A stretch of DNA of 64,000 bases from Stachybotrys elegans (GCA_020746835.1 JAGPNK010000012.1:930001-994000), one strand, 5' to 3'. Shown: positions 31,278-43,373, numbered from the stretch's first letter. Notes: generated by a model not told the origin, from the sequence alone. Translations and numbers: made by a program.

Positions 31278-34153
31278 CGTTGGGTGCTTCTTCTTGCTCG
31301 TTCTACTTCAACAACAGGTTGGTAGATGGTCAGGGAGGCAAGAAAGCTGGCGAATCCCAGTACCAGCAGCAGAGAGCATGCAGGATGTACGACTTTAATA
31401 AACATTCACTCGAACTGCCTACTTAAGAAACATTCCACTCGATAACTCCTGCCTATATTGGCTGGATTTGTTTCAGATAGTGACGGTAGCAGGGTTGGAT
31501 AGGAAATGATAATCACATCAGTTGTTGGTTGTAGCTTCTTGGCGCGATATGGATAATACCAAGACTGACAGGATCTGCAAGTCATATCCGGCATTCCTCT
31601 AGATGGCCCAAGGCGGCATCGGCATGCGGAGGCAATGGCACCGATGATAGGTGTGGTGATATGTGCGATAAAGCAGGGAGGTGCCTTGGTAGACCTGGTT
31701 TGGCCCACCTGGCGGATCACATGTCATGAAACAAAGCACGGCAGTTGATCCGGCTATACCAGAATCGTATGTAGCTGTCTCAATAGCAGCTTGAGTATAG
31801 GTCGTCACAGTCATTGGTGTTGGGATATAGGACATGGCTATTGCACCATCCATTGGCCTCCTCTGTCATCTTTGCATTAGTGCCTGCAATGTTCATAACA
31901 AGACAGATATGCTTCTTTTTAAGCTTTCAGGATATTTGTCATACAGTGTCCCACCTCACCTCCAATTTCACTGATGCTACGTGCACAAATTGGCGCCATT
32001 TGCGATGTGGGACTCAATACGACTCCTTGGCAACTCCACCGCCACGTAGGACATGACGTGACATGATAGTCAATAGCCATTTTGTGTATCATCGGGGGTT
32101 GGTTGGACAGGATGCTTAAAATGACTTGCCTACTACGGGTAGCTTCCCACTGTAGTTGATGCTCCTATCGACAAGCATTATAAAAATGATTCCACCAACC
32201 AACTTCACATAGTCATCGACGCAAGGGTCAGAGTAGCACAGAACTAACCTCGGTAGTCATGACGTATGGAGCACCGGCAATCTTGGGCAACTTGGGGGAT
32301 GCGGATCTTGGCATAACGGAGGCCAGCCCCCCGGCAGGCAAAGTAATACGTGCTGGAAAACTACAGTAGCGCCAACAACCAAGAACCAGCCCCTTTAACC
32401 AGTTAATATGGGATTTCCTGCTCGGTTGCCCCAACGGGATATATACCAGCGAGTTCAAAGAGGCCCCCTCTGATAATAAAGGTAATATTAAATCAGTAGA
32501 TGACAGTTAGAAAATTCAACTGAGAAAAGCTTGTGGCTATGCCGCTATGGCGATGCCAATGCCAAAACTTTCCAGCTACCTGATGCAATTGGTCGGGAAC
32601 TTCCGTCACGATGCCACCGTAGCGTCAGATATCCAACACCCTCTAACCAGTTAACTGGATGATTGTAGTCCAGAAATGTTGGTGCTCCCAGGGAGGCCCA
32701 TCACCAAGATTCTTGTCCCAGGCTCGATGCAACCACATATGCCCTTCACCCGCTTGTGAAGGTCTTCTTTATCGGCGAAGACGAGTCACTCTAGGGTTGA
32801 ACTGTATCAACAAATTATGAATGCCTGCATAGGACCTTCTCTGTGTGTCCTCCATCAACTCGTATGTTTTCCTCGTTTCACCCTTGCGCATTGATCTTGA
32901 GGGTATCAAATGCATGGCAGGTGAGATAATGCAGACAATACATCGGGAAGACAAAGAGCGCTTCACCTCACCTGACTCGACAGGCTACGGTGGAAGGAGA
33001 TTACAAAGCTCTGCAGACTTGAAGGATTGTCGCCCAAACGGCCATCATCCTGCTCGCCTCGGCGGGTCTCTCCTTTTTAGCAGTATAAGGTTGCTGGGAA
33101 GCGATTGTTATTTAGTAAGCTGTAGCTCGAACCAACCTCACAGTAGTTGGAGGCGAGGACTTTCACTCTGGACTTGTAGATAGATGTTCATGGCAAGCTT
33201 TGCCTGATTGTACCTATAGTTTTGAGCGTGGCTGCTGTCCAAGGCCGAGGTGGACGGCATGTCTGGGGAGGGATGCACCTAATGATAATGAGCCATTCAG
33301 CATCTGGGAGTCCCCTGCCATATCAAGCTCTTGAGTCGCACCACGCATTTAGCACGCCGCACGGTAACCCAAGCATCGTCTATGCTAAAAGCGATATTAA
33401 CATCGTGAATGGGTGGATCGCGGGTATGCGTCCCGAGCTAATTTCGCTGCCTGATGGATCAAAAGGGGATGGCAAGGATATCATATCGAGGGAGCGGCTC
33501 AGCCACCCATTTTTAGAAAGGTCAGGATGCACGGCTTGCTGCAGCAATAGGTAAAGAGGTCTCAGCTTATGCTATTCTGCAGGAGGATTGCAGGGATTCC
33601 ATCGCCTACCGATGAGCTGAAAGATCTTGCAGGGTATATATAAGGTAATACGTTCCGTGGGACATGGTATTCCTAGGCATAGATTCCTTGGCGAATAAGA
33701 AGATACATCCTACTCAGGGATACAAGTCTTGGTAGCAAGACAATGTCAAGATTCTCCTATGCTATCCGTCAACAACGCTGGTTTCAAAACGGCCCGTATA
33801 ACGTTACACAACGAAACGCCTCGTCAGGTAAATGGACGTTGAATGGACTGGCAAGGTGGACGCGAGACGCTCGATAACGTTACTCGGAGTGGCTGAGCAA
33901 ATATCGCCGTCATCCTTGGCGCAACTCATTTCCGACGCCGCTTCGTATTCAGAGATGTGGGTGAGTCTTGTCAACAACTATGTTTGGCTATGACATGTTG
34001 GATTGGATGTTATCTTGTGTTCAAGGTCGGCTGCAACTGGCGCCGACACACTGAACAGATAATATTAAATATCTACGTGCTGCAACCACCACGACATGCC
34101 CATATGCTAGATGACACCACCCTGCTCTAGTCTCTTCTTAGTTGACCGCCACG
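31278..34153. other. 2.9-kb gene-poor region with a decayed repeat and orphan TATA box
   Basis: Open frames here have no recognisable domains and are not called. The stretch contains the second copy of a dispersed repeat (32407-32538). TATATATAAG at about 33635-33644 is a good TATA-like sequence with no start codon of a supported gene nearby; the next gene begins at 34154. An unrecognised multi-exon gene cannot be excluded. Confidence 0.4.
32407..32538. repeat. Dispersed repeat, copy 2 (decayed, AT-shifted)
   Basis: Partner of 26788-26931. Many differences are C-to-T or G-to-A toward this copy, and the minus-strand reading now meets stop codons. This is the kind of bias produced by RIP in ascomycetes, but a formal transition count was not made. 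Confidence 0.55.
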
Positions 34154-36134
34154 ATGCATCTCTTCAGCTCCGGAGCGATACTTTTCGCTTTGGTGCTGTC
34201 AACAGCACTGAGCGATACGATAGTAACATCTGACACAGCTCTCAGCAACTGCCCGCCGCTGGGCGCAGTCCTCCCTGCACCACGTCAACCTTCCAGCAAT
34301 CCTGTTGTACAGGCGGTTCTGTCCGAACTCAAAGGGTTTGAGGCTGCTGCAGCAGGTCTGTTCCAGAATGCCTCTGCAATGTCCATAAGCATCGCCTCGG
34401 TCTACGAAGATTCGCCTTTGCTCAACCTCGCCTACAGACCTCCAGTCCTCAACACATCCGGAACAAGCGTCGTAGATGGGGATACCGTCTTCAGAGTGGG
34501 TAGTGTGTCCAAGGTGTTCACTGTTATGGGGCTTCTCCTGCTGGGAGACAAGGTGAACATGGCGGACTCGGTCCTCAAATACCTTCCTGAGCTTGAGGAT
34601 TTGAAGGAGCAGCAGGATCAGCACAATGCAGTCACCACGGTGAATTGGGAGGGAGTAACTCTCGATGCATTGGCTTCTCAACTTTCAGGGGTGGGTGGCA
34701 ATGGTGAGTTTCCCATTGCTTTCGAAAATGACACAGTCACTGATGCGCGGTGATTTCAGTCGGCTCTGATCTAGCTACTGTCCCTCTTCTCGACCCCCAA
34801 GACTTCGGCCTGCCCTTGATCGACGAAGACGACTTTGCTATGTGCGGCACGTCACCATTTCTGTCACCATGCACTTGGGACGGTAAGCCTCCCATGACCT
34901 TGGCGTTCTGGTATGCTGACACATGACGATATTAAGACTTTTCGAACAACTATGGGAAGCGAGTTCCAATGTACGGACCATATACGACACCAATATACGG
35001 CAACATGGCCTACTCGATTCTCGCTCGAGTGATTGAGCGTGTGTCTGGCCAAAGCTATGAGAGTTACATCCAACAGAGCATTCTGGAACCACTAAACATG
35101 ACGCGAACATACCTCGCCAAACCTGAAGACGACACCGTGGGGTTCATCTCACAACAGCCAGTCAACTGGTGGGAAGTCCAGTTTGACATCGAGTTGGCGT
35201 GAGGACATTAACTGCCTATCACTGGAAGCAGAGTCGCTGACATTTCAATAGAGCAGGAGGCTACTATTCGAGCTCAAACGACCTTGCAAAGTTTGGTAGA
35301 GGCATCCTCAGCTACCAACTGCTGTCCGAAGCTGCTACGAAAGCTTGGCTTAAGCCGCGGTCGCACACGGCTTCGCTGGGCATCTCCGTCGGCTCGCCCT
35401 GGGAGATTGGTCGAGCGAACAATCTAACTGTTGATGGACGAGTCATTGACGTCTACACGAAAAATGGGGGTGTGGGAGACTATCTTTCTCTCTTCATTCT
35501 CGTCCCAGACTATGGACTGGTCCTATCAATAGAGTCGGCAGGAGAGCTATCCAGGGGAGCTATACAGTTCGGCATTTCCGACATAATCCTGCCTCCATTG
35601 GTCCGGGCACTCGAGGCAGCAGGCAAGGCTGAGGCCCAGACGGTGTACGCTGGAACTTATACCGGCGCAAGCACCAACAGCACAGTCACTCTGGAAATAG
35701 ACAATGAGGCCGGCCTTCATGTTGCGAGCTGGATCATAGACGGAAGGGATATCAAGGAAGCCTACATAAGGCTAAGCAGCGCTCTTGGTGCCCCAGCTGG
35801 TCCACCTTATTTGGTCGTCCGTTTGGTTCCCGCTCAGCTGGAAGGGGGTGGCCAGGTGGCATGGAGAGCAGTTTTTGTGACGACGCCCCCAGAAGCCGTC
35901 CCGCAGATCAACCAGCTGTTCATCATCCACATGGCATGCCAGAGTTGGTTCAACATGGACCCGATAACATATGGAATGAGAAGTCTGAACGAATTCATCT
36001 TCCAGGTGGATGAAGATGCAGGCAAAGCTGGGTCCCTGATATTGCCTGCCTTCCGTCAGACTTTGAAGCGGAAAAGCTGCGGCCGAGCTGCAAGGCCTTC
36101 CGTTCCTCGACAACTTACGCAGGAGATATGCTGA
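34154..36134 (+). CDS. Secreted beta-lactamase-fold (class C/PBP-like) serine hydrolase
   Basis: Four exons, 34154-34703, 34760-34882, 34937-35198 and 35252-36134, total 1818 nt (605 aa, frame kept). The start at 34154 follows GCCACG and gives a signal peptide (MHLFSSGAILFALVLSTALS). The catalytic Ser-x-x-Lys is SVSK in FRVGSVSKVFTVMGLLLL. The second motif is YGNMAYSILARVIE (Tyr-x-Asn-like region), and the AGGYYSSSNDLAKFGRGIL block is typical of this fold. The C-terminal 200 residues form a beta-rich lipocalin-like extension. By family the active serine could hydrolyse esters, amides or beta-lactams, or transfer acyl groups; the substrate is unknown. Several N-glycosylation sites agree with secretion. 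The nearest neighbours are unrelated in function. Confidence 0.88.
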
Positions 36135-36738
36135 GGTAAATGGAGAAGCTAATATACCATCCATTTGGGGCATATGGGACGTCATTCTGGGTTGACAGTA
36201 GAATGACTTGAACTGGAGAGGAATTTGTTCCGCTCTGTCACCGCCTTTGGTCCCTGTGTCTAGTGGGGTTATGGGGACTGATAAACACGCGTCATCTTTC
36301 ACGACGCTTCATGTTGGACTCCGCTCGAGAATGGTGATTCCACACACGGATAGAGGGAGTTGTGGCCAGCCCCAGATACCAGGCTTGGATACACGAAACC
36401 GCACCCATGTGTTTGAAGCCCATACGCCATGGCTACGGGTCCTTCAGCAAAAGACTTTCTATTCACTTGCTGGTGTCTTCTTGCCAAGGCTGTGCATCGC
36501 AACACTCCATGTCAGATATGGAGCGCGCTAAGATAATTTGGCTGACATTGAACAACAACTGAGGGGCGATTCTTGTCTGGCTCCATCGTTAGCCTGGGGT
36601 GTTTCTTAGCATAACTCCGTAGACAATCTGTCGTTTGTAGCCGACCCCTCATTTTGTCTGTTCGTGCTCTGTCGTGAGTCAATGGCCTGAAACCTGTTGC
36701 TTCACTTGGTGTGCTGGCTCTTTCGGCTGTAATCGATC
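36135..36738. other. Intergenic spacer
   Basis: About 600 bp between tandem genes. Open frames on both strands lack family features. No TATA box or repeat stood out. Confidence 0.4.
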
Positions 36739-38216
36739 ATGTCGACGTCCCCAACCCAGCCAACGGCGCCAAAGGCGTCTGAAGGAAATAACGTAGGCCC
36801 TTCAGCTCCAGATGAGGGCCTGCTTGTTGCTGGCAATTCTCCCGTACGATGGAATTGGGGCTGAAATTTGGGACAAATGCTAATATCATGCAGATCGATG
36901 ATGAAGATGACGCAGGCGAAGATGGGTTTGTGTACCGCCGCCTGCGATTGGATAATGTCCTCACACTGTGAGCAGGCTATCGTCAACCGCGTCGATATCT
37001 TCCAGCATCCTTGAGTATCGGCGACTTCAAGGTCGTACTTACCACAGCGACAAGTTCGCCTCTACCTACTTTCTCCCAAACGACCAGCAGCAGATGGATT
37101 CTATTGATATGAGGTCATGAATGCAGGTCACATTTACGTGCTTAGTTGCTGACCTTTGACAACAGTCATCACTACTTGACGATTCTCCTCAATGGCCGCC
37201 TTTATCTTGCTCCTCTTGAGCAGAACAAAACGCTGGTAGGAGCTCATCATAACCTTTCATCGATTCGTATGGGTTTGTCACTAACCGAGAACATTCATAG
37301 AGAGTGCTTGATGTTGGCACTGGCACCGGTAAGTCGCAGTGCTGAGCTTATGGTGAATGTGGGCTAACATCTTCCACAGGAATATGGGCAATGTACTCTA
37401 CCATGTAGCCAGAACTCCAGATGGTGCATATGCTTACACATCCGAACAGCGAATTTGCCGACCAGTTCCCGGATGCCGAAGTAACGGGTACAGACATCTC
37501 ACCATGCCAGCCTCGGTGGGCTCCTCCTAATGTGAGATTCGAAATCGACGATGCCACGGCTAACTGGACGTGGGGTTCCGAGAATTTCGACTTTATCCAT
37601 ATCCGCTACCTTTTTGGTGCCATACGAGACTGGAATGCTCTGTTCCAAGAAGCGTACCGCTGCTGCAGGCCAGGGGGCTGGGTGCAGTCGGGCGAGTGTG
37701 ACGTTGAGTTCCGCAGTGACGACGGCACTACGGAGCTGGAGCCAGTCCTTAAAACCTACAAGGACTTGTTTCAAGAGGGTGGCAAGGCTATGAACGTTTC
37801 ATTCTTCGTCCAGGAGCTTCAGCAAAAGGCATTTGACGAGGCTGGCTTCGTTGAGCAAAAGAGCGCTCGGTACAAGGTACATAATGCAAGAAAATCCACA
37901 CCAGTCTTCAGAGGTGATTAATTTGTCTTCAGATTCCTATTGGTGGCTGGCCCAAAGATCCTCAGCTTGCTGAGATTGGCCGTGTCGTCAGAGCGACTCT
38001 TGAAAATGATCTCGAGGGTAAGCAGCCCTCTTGTCATTCCCTCGACGCACCCGCTGATAATACCCAGGGTACACCCTTTTCATGTGGCAAGATGTGCTCA
38101 AAAGACCAAGGGACGAATATGCCGTGTGGCTTTCGAGTCTTCGGAAGGCCATCCGAAATCCAAAGGTCCATAGCTACATGGTCGTGCATTATGTGTACGG
38201 TCGTAAGCCGGAATAG
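36739..38216 (+). CDS. LaeA-like SAM-dependent methyltransferase
   Basis: Nine exons: 36739-36843, 36894-36925, 36976-37113, 37166-37235, 37301-37328, 37380-37392, 37450-37876, 37933-38017 and 38068-38216. The sum is 1047 nt (348 aa, frame kept). The N-terminus is acidic and Ser-rich. SSILEYRRLQGRTYH is the usual entry to this fungal family. SAM motif I, RVLDVGTGTGIWAIEFAD, is split over exons 5, 6 and 7, exon 6 being only 13 nt. Later motifs are EVTGTDISPCQPRWAPPN, FEIDDATANWTWG, FDFIHIRYLFGAIRDW and CCRPGGWVQSGE; the end GYTLFMWQDVL..VHYVYGRKPE is typical. Donor GTCATG of intron 3 is weak. Members act as nuclear regulators or as small-molecule methyltransferases; which applies cannot be told here. 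Confidence 0.88.
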
Positions 38217-39049
38217 CTGACCTACGGAGTATTGAGGCTCCGTCGTACCACAGCGCATTTCAATATGGATCGGGGCAAAAAAGCCGCGCCGTCTACTAAA
38301 CGAAGAAGACATCTTGTGACAGGCTGTCGGAGGCGTAGCCGCCTACCCTTCCACGCGATGCCATGATACTGGCGGCACATCTCCCTTCCACCCTTGCCAT
38401 CTCCTTCAGCTAGCATCTGAAGTAGGGAAGAGGAAGCAGTGGCTGCGCGTTTGTTTCTGGATGGTGGCTTGCCAGTCAACTCCACCTTGGGCCTCGCTTA
38501 GAGTCTGGAAGCGTCTGTCAGCTGCGGTCAGAGACCGAAGGGGAATTTGGTACCAAATTGTTGCCTCGAAGCTACTTAGGCCATTCCAGGATCTCAGTAC
38601 TGTTCCAAATTTGACGCTCCATCCTGCTATCTGTCAAGAAGTGTTTGTGGTATGATTAGTACATGGCTTTTTTTAGACCTTTGGAACCTGAAGAAGCGGC
38701 AAGGACATCACGACATTGTAGGCTGGCGCACTCGCTTACACATCCGCATCCTACTCACCAAGCTTTATCCGGTGGAGGGGGGGAACAGCACAAGCCAAAC
38801 ATGCATGATGCACACGTTTGGTGTGGCTGCGCCCGTTATCTCGACCTGTTTAGCCGAATGGAGCCAGTTCCATCACCACAAATGGGGATGTCATTGCGAA
38901 GCGGCAAGTTTTGGCTTCTCTGGATACGAGAGACTCTGAAATGGGGATTTGGAGGATCATAGGTCACAGACCGTATGCTGCATAAATATCCCTCCAAGGG
39001 ACCTGCCTGCCAAGGAGTCCCCAGGCACTTGGGGCAGGTTGCCATCAGG
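38217..39049. promoter_or_regulatory. Spacer with TATA-like site before the GT34 gene
   Basis: No supported gene. CATAAATATC at 38981-38990 is a TATA-like site about 65 nt before ATG 39050. This argues against the in-frame upstream codon at 38975 as the start of the next gene. Confidence 0.45.
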
Positions 39050-40129
39050 ATGTTCAAGCTATCCCAAGCATCGGCATTGGACCGGGCTCTCAGGATAGTT
39101 CTGGTGCTGTTCTCTATAATATTGCTGATACAGGGGATATCGTTGCTCCAATCCCCCTCGATCCAGACCCAGCCACTACGAACCGAGCATGTCAATGACC
39201 AGCCAATAACGCCTCCCTTCTACGCTCACGGAAATACGTCTTGCGTCCCCCCAGCTGAGGACAGCATCGAAATAGCAACATGGCGGAAACTGCAGTGCGC
39301 AAAAAGCAGTCCATTTAGGGAGTCGAAACTTCGTCTTGCAACCGTCACGGCTCATTTTGGAGAACCGCAACCTCACTACCAAAGGGCCCTAAAGTCACAC
39401 ATGGTTCACAGCCTCGTCCATGGCACAGAGCTGCATGTCATGTGCGATGCCATGATTGATGATCTATGGAACAAGCCGGCGTTCATCCTCTCCTTGCTCA
39501 TGGAGGAAATGATGAAGCCTGCAGACGAGCGCTTGGAATGGATTATGTGGGCAGATCGCGACACGGTAATACTTGACGCATGCCGCCCTGCAGCAAGCTA
39601 TCTGCCTTCCTATTTTGTCAGCTCTGGCGACTTCCAGAAAGAGGGCAGCAGCGTAGAAACAAATATCATCGTCACCGAGGACTGGAACGGGCTGAATAAC
39701 GGCGTCTTCTTTCTCCGCGTCACGCAGTGGGCGATTCAACTCTTTGCGGCAATCCTTGCCCTTCGGCACTTCCAACCTGAAGTTGAGCTTCCATTCACGG
39801 AACAGAGCGCGATGGAGATTGTAATGAAGGATTCTCAATTCGCCAACCAGGTCCAGGTGGTACCTCAGGAGTGGTTCAACACATATCCCAAGGACTTTTC
39901 CGATGCATTTCTGACACGCGAGGATGAAGAGGACTTGGATATATTTCAGGTCAGGAGAGGAGATTTTCTAGTTCACTTTGCGGGCTGGGGCGACAAGGCG
40001 GAGGGGATTAATAGTTGGGCAGAGGTGGCAGAGAGTACATGGAATGTCTGGGAGGCGGGACGAGTGCAGCGAGACATGTCGGCGACCATTGCTTGGTTTT
40101 GGTATGAGGTATTATTTGGAGAGGATTAG
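39050..40129 (+). CDS. GT34 galactosyl/mannosyl-type glycosyltransferase (GMA12/MNN10 family)
   Basis: A single exon, 359 aa from ATG 39050 (384 aa if the frame start at 38975 is used). It is a type II membrane protein: a short cytosolic tail, then one anchor (IVLVLFSIILLIQGISLL), then a lumenal domain. Family motifs are LATVTAHFGEPQPHYQRALKSH, WADRDTVILD (the DxD-type metal site, Asp-Arg-Asp), LNNGVFFLRVTQWA, EQSAMEIVM and FLVHFAGWGDK. Such enzymes transfer galactose or mannose to glycans in the Golgi. The conserved segments are intact, so it is probably functional. The gene stands between a methyltransferase and a deaminase with no operon-like logic. Confidence 0.88.
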   Translation: MFKLSQASALDRALRIVLVLFSIILLIQGISLLQSPSIQTQPLRTEHVNDQPITPPFYAHGNTSCVPPAEDSIEIATWRKLQCAKSSPFRESKLRLATVTAHFGEPQPHYQRALKSHMVHSLVHGTELHVMCDAMIDDLWNKPAFILSLLMEEMMKPADERLEWIMWADRDTVILDACRPAASYLPSYFVSSGDFQKEGSSVETNIIVTEDWNGLNNGVFFLRVTQWAIQLFAAILALRHFQPEVELPFTEQSAMEIVMKDSQFANQVQVVPQEWFNTYPKDFSDAFLTREDEEDLDIFQVRRGDFLVHFAGWGDKAEGINSWAEVAESTWNVWEAGRVQRDMSATIAWFWYEVLFGED

Positions 40130-40500
40130 CAATACGATACCCATAATTCTTGCATGTACAGACCCTGCCAACCACGGCGATGAGTGACTTGACTGAAATA
40201 GCAACCACTTTGGGTAAAGAGTGGGCATCGATGAGCTGGTGGTCCAACGTGAGCACGTAAAACGTAGCCTCCATTTGATCAATGAGAATCGAGGCTCTAT
40301 GGGGCCAAGACCACAGACTGAAACTGCAGCCTTTTTGGTGTTAGTCTTCTATCAACGGCTTTAGCTCGACTTACCGCCGCGCAGAGTCCCTACAATGCGT
40401 AAGACTGATCTATAAAAGAAGCCGTTTCCTCTCTTTCTTCAAGGTATTGTAGACCATCACACTTATCTACTACTTGACTCCCATCTTCCTCTTCTTCTTC
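40130..40500. promoter_or_regulatory. Promoter of the deaminase-like gene
   Basis: 371 bp. TATAAAAG at 40411-40418 lies about 85 nt before ATG 40501. A CTTCTTCCTC-type pyrimidine run directly precedes the start codon. Confidence 0.6.
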
Positions 40501-41694
40501 ATGGATCGTGCACTTCCACTTCACGAACGCCTGGCCCTGCGACAGGAACTTCTTGACGCAGATGACAGGTTTGTCTTTGAGCTTCCCAAGGTCGAACTGC
40601 ATGTTCACATTGAAGGCACCTTGACCCCCGAGCTGCGATGGAAACTGTCTCAAAGAAACGGACAAGTTCTAAAGCTTGAGAGGACCGGGACTGTCTATAC
40701 GACCCTAGAACAACTTCGCAAGTCGTACAATGTCATTGAAGCCCGGCCCGGCAATAATATTGACAATGCCGAAGAGACCTTTACCTTCTTCGAAGCATAT
40801 TACGGTGGATTCGAAGTGCTTGTAACAGAGCAAGATTTCTTCGACCTGGCCATGAACTATTTTGAACAAGCCGCCGCCATGAATGTTCGGTACTGCGAGC
40901 CCTTTTTCGACCCCCAGGGTCACACCCGGCGTGGCGTCTCCTGGTACACCATGATGAACGGGTTCCGTGCAGCTCAGAAGAAAGCAGAGGAAGATTTAGG
41001 AGTACGTCGCTCTCACATTTCCCCTGGGTAGATATGATCTAACTAATGATAGGTGAAGTCCAAGTGGATCATGTGTTTTCTCCGTGACCTGTCACCAGAG
41101 TCAGCAATGGAGCATCTCAACGCCTTGCTTGCTTACAGAGATATGGTTGTCGGCATCGGTCTTGACTCCAACGAAGAAAACCGTCCGCCGTCTCTATTTG
41201 CCGGTGTGTTTGCCTCAGCTAGAGAAGCCGGCTTTCGGCTTACGGCACATTGCGACGTGGGACAAAAGAATACGCACATGCACATCCGGCAAGTGGCGTC
41301 GATGCTGGGAGGCGCTGGTGCAGAGCGCATAGATCATGGACTGAACGCTGCCCAGAGCCCGGAGCTTATGCAACTGATTCATGAAAAGGGCATTGGTATG
41401 ACGGTCACGCCATGGGGATACCTCCGCCACCAGCCAGTGGACGAGATTTTCCCCAGGATCCGAGCCCTCCACGATGCGGGAATCAAGATTGCCATTGGGA
41501 GCGATGATCCGGCATACATGGAGGACTGCTGGATCCTTCATCATCTCCTGCTGGCCAAGAAAATGTGCAAATTCAGCAACCTGGAGATGGCAAATTTGGC
41601 TAAGGATGCTGTCGACATGTGCTGGGCGTCTGAGTCGATTCGGGCTGAGATCAAAAGTGAGATAGAAGCAGTTATAGCGAGACATCTAGGCTAA
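40501..41694 (+). CDS. Adenosine-deaminase-like metallohydrolase with altered HxGE motif
   Basis: Two exons, 40501-41001 and 41053-41694 (1143 nt, 380 aa, frame kept). The start at ATG 40501 is 85 nt after a good TATA box. The TIM-barrel deaminase motifs are present: LPKVELHVHIEGTLTPE (metal His pair), GIGLDSNE, LTAHCDV, ERIDHG (His-Gly) and IGSDDPA (metal and catalytic Asp pair). In adenosine and adenine deaminases the third motif is normally HAGE, whose Glu donates a proton. Here it is HCDV, with Asp at or next to that place. The substrate may therefore differ from adenosine or adenine (another aminopurine or nucleoside). The remaining metal ligands look intact. It is cytosolic, with no leader. 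Confidence 0.85.
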
Positions 41695-41773
41695 TACGCC
41701 CGACTCGGGGACACTGCGGCCAAGTCCGTGTGCATCAACGTATGATTCAAGTGCCAGCGTGTGCGATTGGGCC

Positions 41774-43373
41774 TTAAGCCAACATGACGACGCCGCCATG
41801 CGTGTTTCTAATTGGCGAGTTCATTTGTGGCGGGTTATCCCATATCGACCTCAAGGTTTCGAGAGCATTGGTGAAGTGGCGGCACCCAACAGCTTCGTGA
41901 GCAATCGCCAGCCGATTTGTTATCCAGGCCTTCTCCGCTGCGGATTCACAGTCCAATAGCAACCCAACTTGGAACATTGGCCATAGCAAGGAGTAGCTCC
42001 ACGGTGTGGCAGGCGGAACCAGAATCGAAAGTTGTATAGCCTCGGCTTTTATCGCTTGCACAGACTGGCCAATGCTAGGGAACAGCCTAAGGAGGTATGC
42101 CTTGATGCCGAGTCTCCAGATTTGAACTGTATGTCTCCGTGGAGTTCTCAGATCATCATTACGTGTCCATTCGTTCAGACGGCCCATGAGGTCCTGAGCT
42201 TCCACTATTGTCTGTTCGACATTGATCATTCTGGTTGTCTTCTTCAGCATGACAATGTCAACCAGAACCTCAAAGAGCTGAACAGGGCATGGGAACACAT
42301 CATAGCACCATTCTCGAGAAGCAGCAGTCGAAAGGCGGTCAAGAGAAGTGCGGATTTCCTCGATGGTGAAAAATGGTGGTCGCACTGATGTTGTACAGGC
42401 CATAATGTCGAGCCTAAAATCCCAAAAGGATCAGAAGAGTTCGAATCTCGCTATAACAACATCCCAGACATACCATATAAGGCGCTGCTCAAAGTAGTGT
42501 CTGCTAGAGGTCTGCCCTTGACGAAGATTCCGGATAATTGCGATGGCAGCTTGTATATGTGTCTCAAATTCAAGGCACTCCCCAGAGCACATCTGTGTTC
42601 GAGTGTCAGTTTTTTGTAGTGCATAGGAGCTCCAGAAGACCTTACATCTACCTGGGCGAGCATCAAGATTGTGGCAATTATGCTTTCGTCCATGGCTGCC
42701 CCTGGATAGCTGAGTCTCTGTCTTAGCATATGGGTAGCCTGAACGCGAAGCTGCAAGCTTCTCTGGTCAAGGTTGGGTTGCGAAGATCGAGAGGCAACGT
42801 GACACAGCGTGGAAGCTGCAATGGCGTAACGAATTGGCGGGACGGTGTTCATCAGAGGAAGCACATATCTGAACATTGGGTTACTGCTTTGTTCCTTGCC
42901 AAGATAGAAGATATTGCTGAAATCATTGACGTCTTGACGATTGTGGTCAGCAGTCCCCTCTGGTCGGATATATGAAAGCTGGGTATGAACTGACAATGCC
43001 TGACTAGTCTATCCATCATGAGGTCCTCGGCACAAGGGGGTAAGGTCATGATTGAGGAAGAAGAGCGATAGGGCTGACGTGGATCCATGACTGCGTTGAA
43101 GTCGCTCGCTGTCTTGCTCCGCATGTCATTCCACATCACTGGTGAAGAAGGAGTGGCTTCGGGAGGTCCCGCTTCTAAATTTGAAGAATGTCCTTGGTAA
43201 ACGGGGATGGATTGACCAGCGAGCTTGCCGCGCGCAGCCACCCCAGGCCATCGTGTAATGTAGCCCTCGCACGGAACTCTCCTTTGCTCACAGCTCAGGC
43301 AACGAGGAAGCGTGCGGTCGCACTTCCGGCCCCTTCGGCGGCACGTCCTGCACGCTGTTCCATGGGTCGCCAT
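41774..43373 (-). CDS. Zn2Cys6 transcription factor (Fungal_trans_2-like)
   Basis: Four exons, 43373-42995, 42932-42652, 42592-42474 and 42413-41774, total 1419 nt (472 aa, frame kept). The Zn2Cys6 cluster is at the very N-terminus: Cys8, Cys11, Cys18, Cys25, Cys28 and Cys35 (ACRTCRRRGRKCDRTLPRC). A Pro/Ser-rich linker follows, then the helical regulatory domain (LVRHYVNDFSNIFYLG, FRYVLPLMNTVPPIRYAIAA, IATILMLAQMCSGECLEFETHI and TLETLRSIWDN near the end). This is the usual layout of regulators of the SIR1/UGA3 type. It lies tail to tail with the deaminase-like gene (79 bp apart), which is a possible target by neighbourhood only. Confidence 0.87.

Noticed and set aside
42425..42450. GTTCGAATCTC resembling a tRNA B-box
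   Set aside because: It falls inside an intron of the Zn2Cys6 gene with no A-box or cloverleaf partner.
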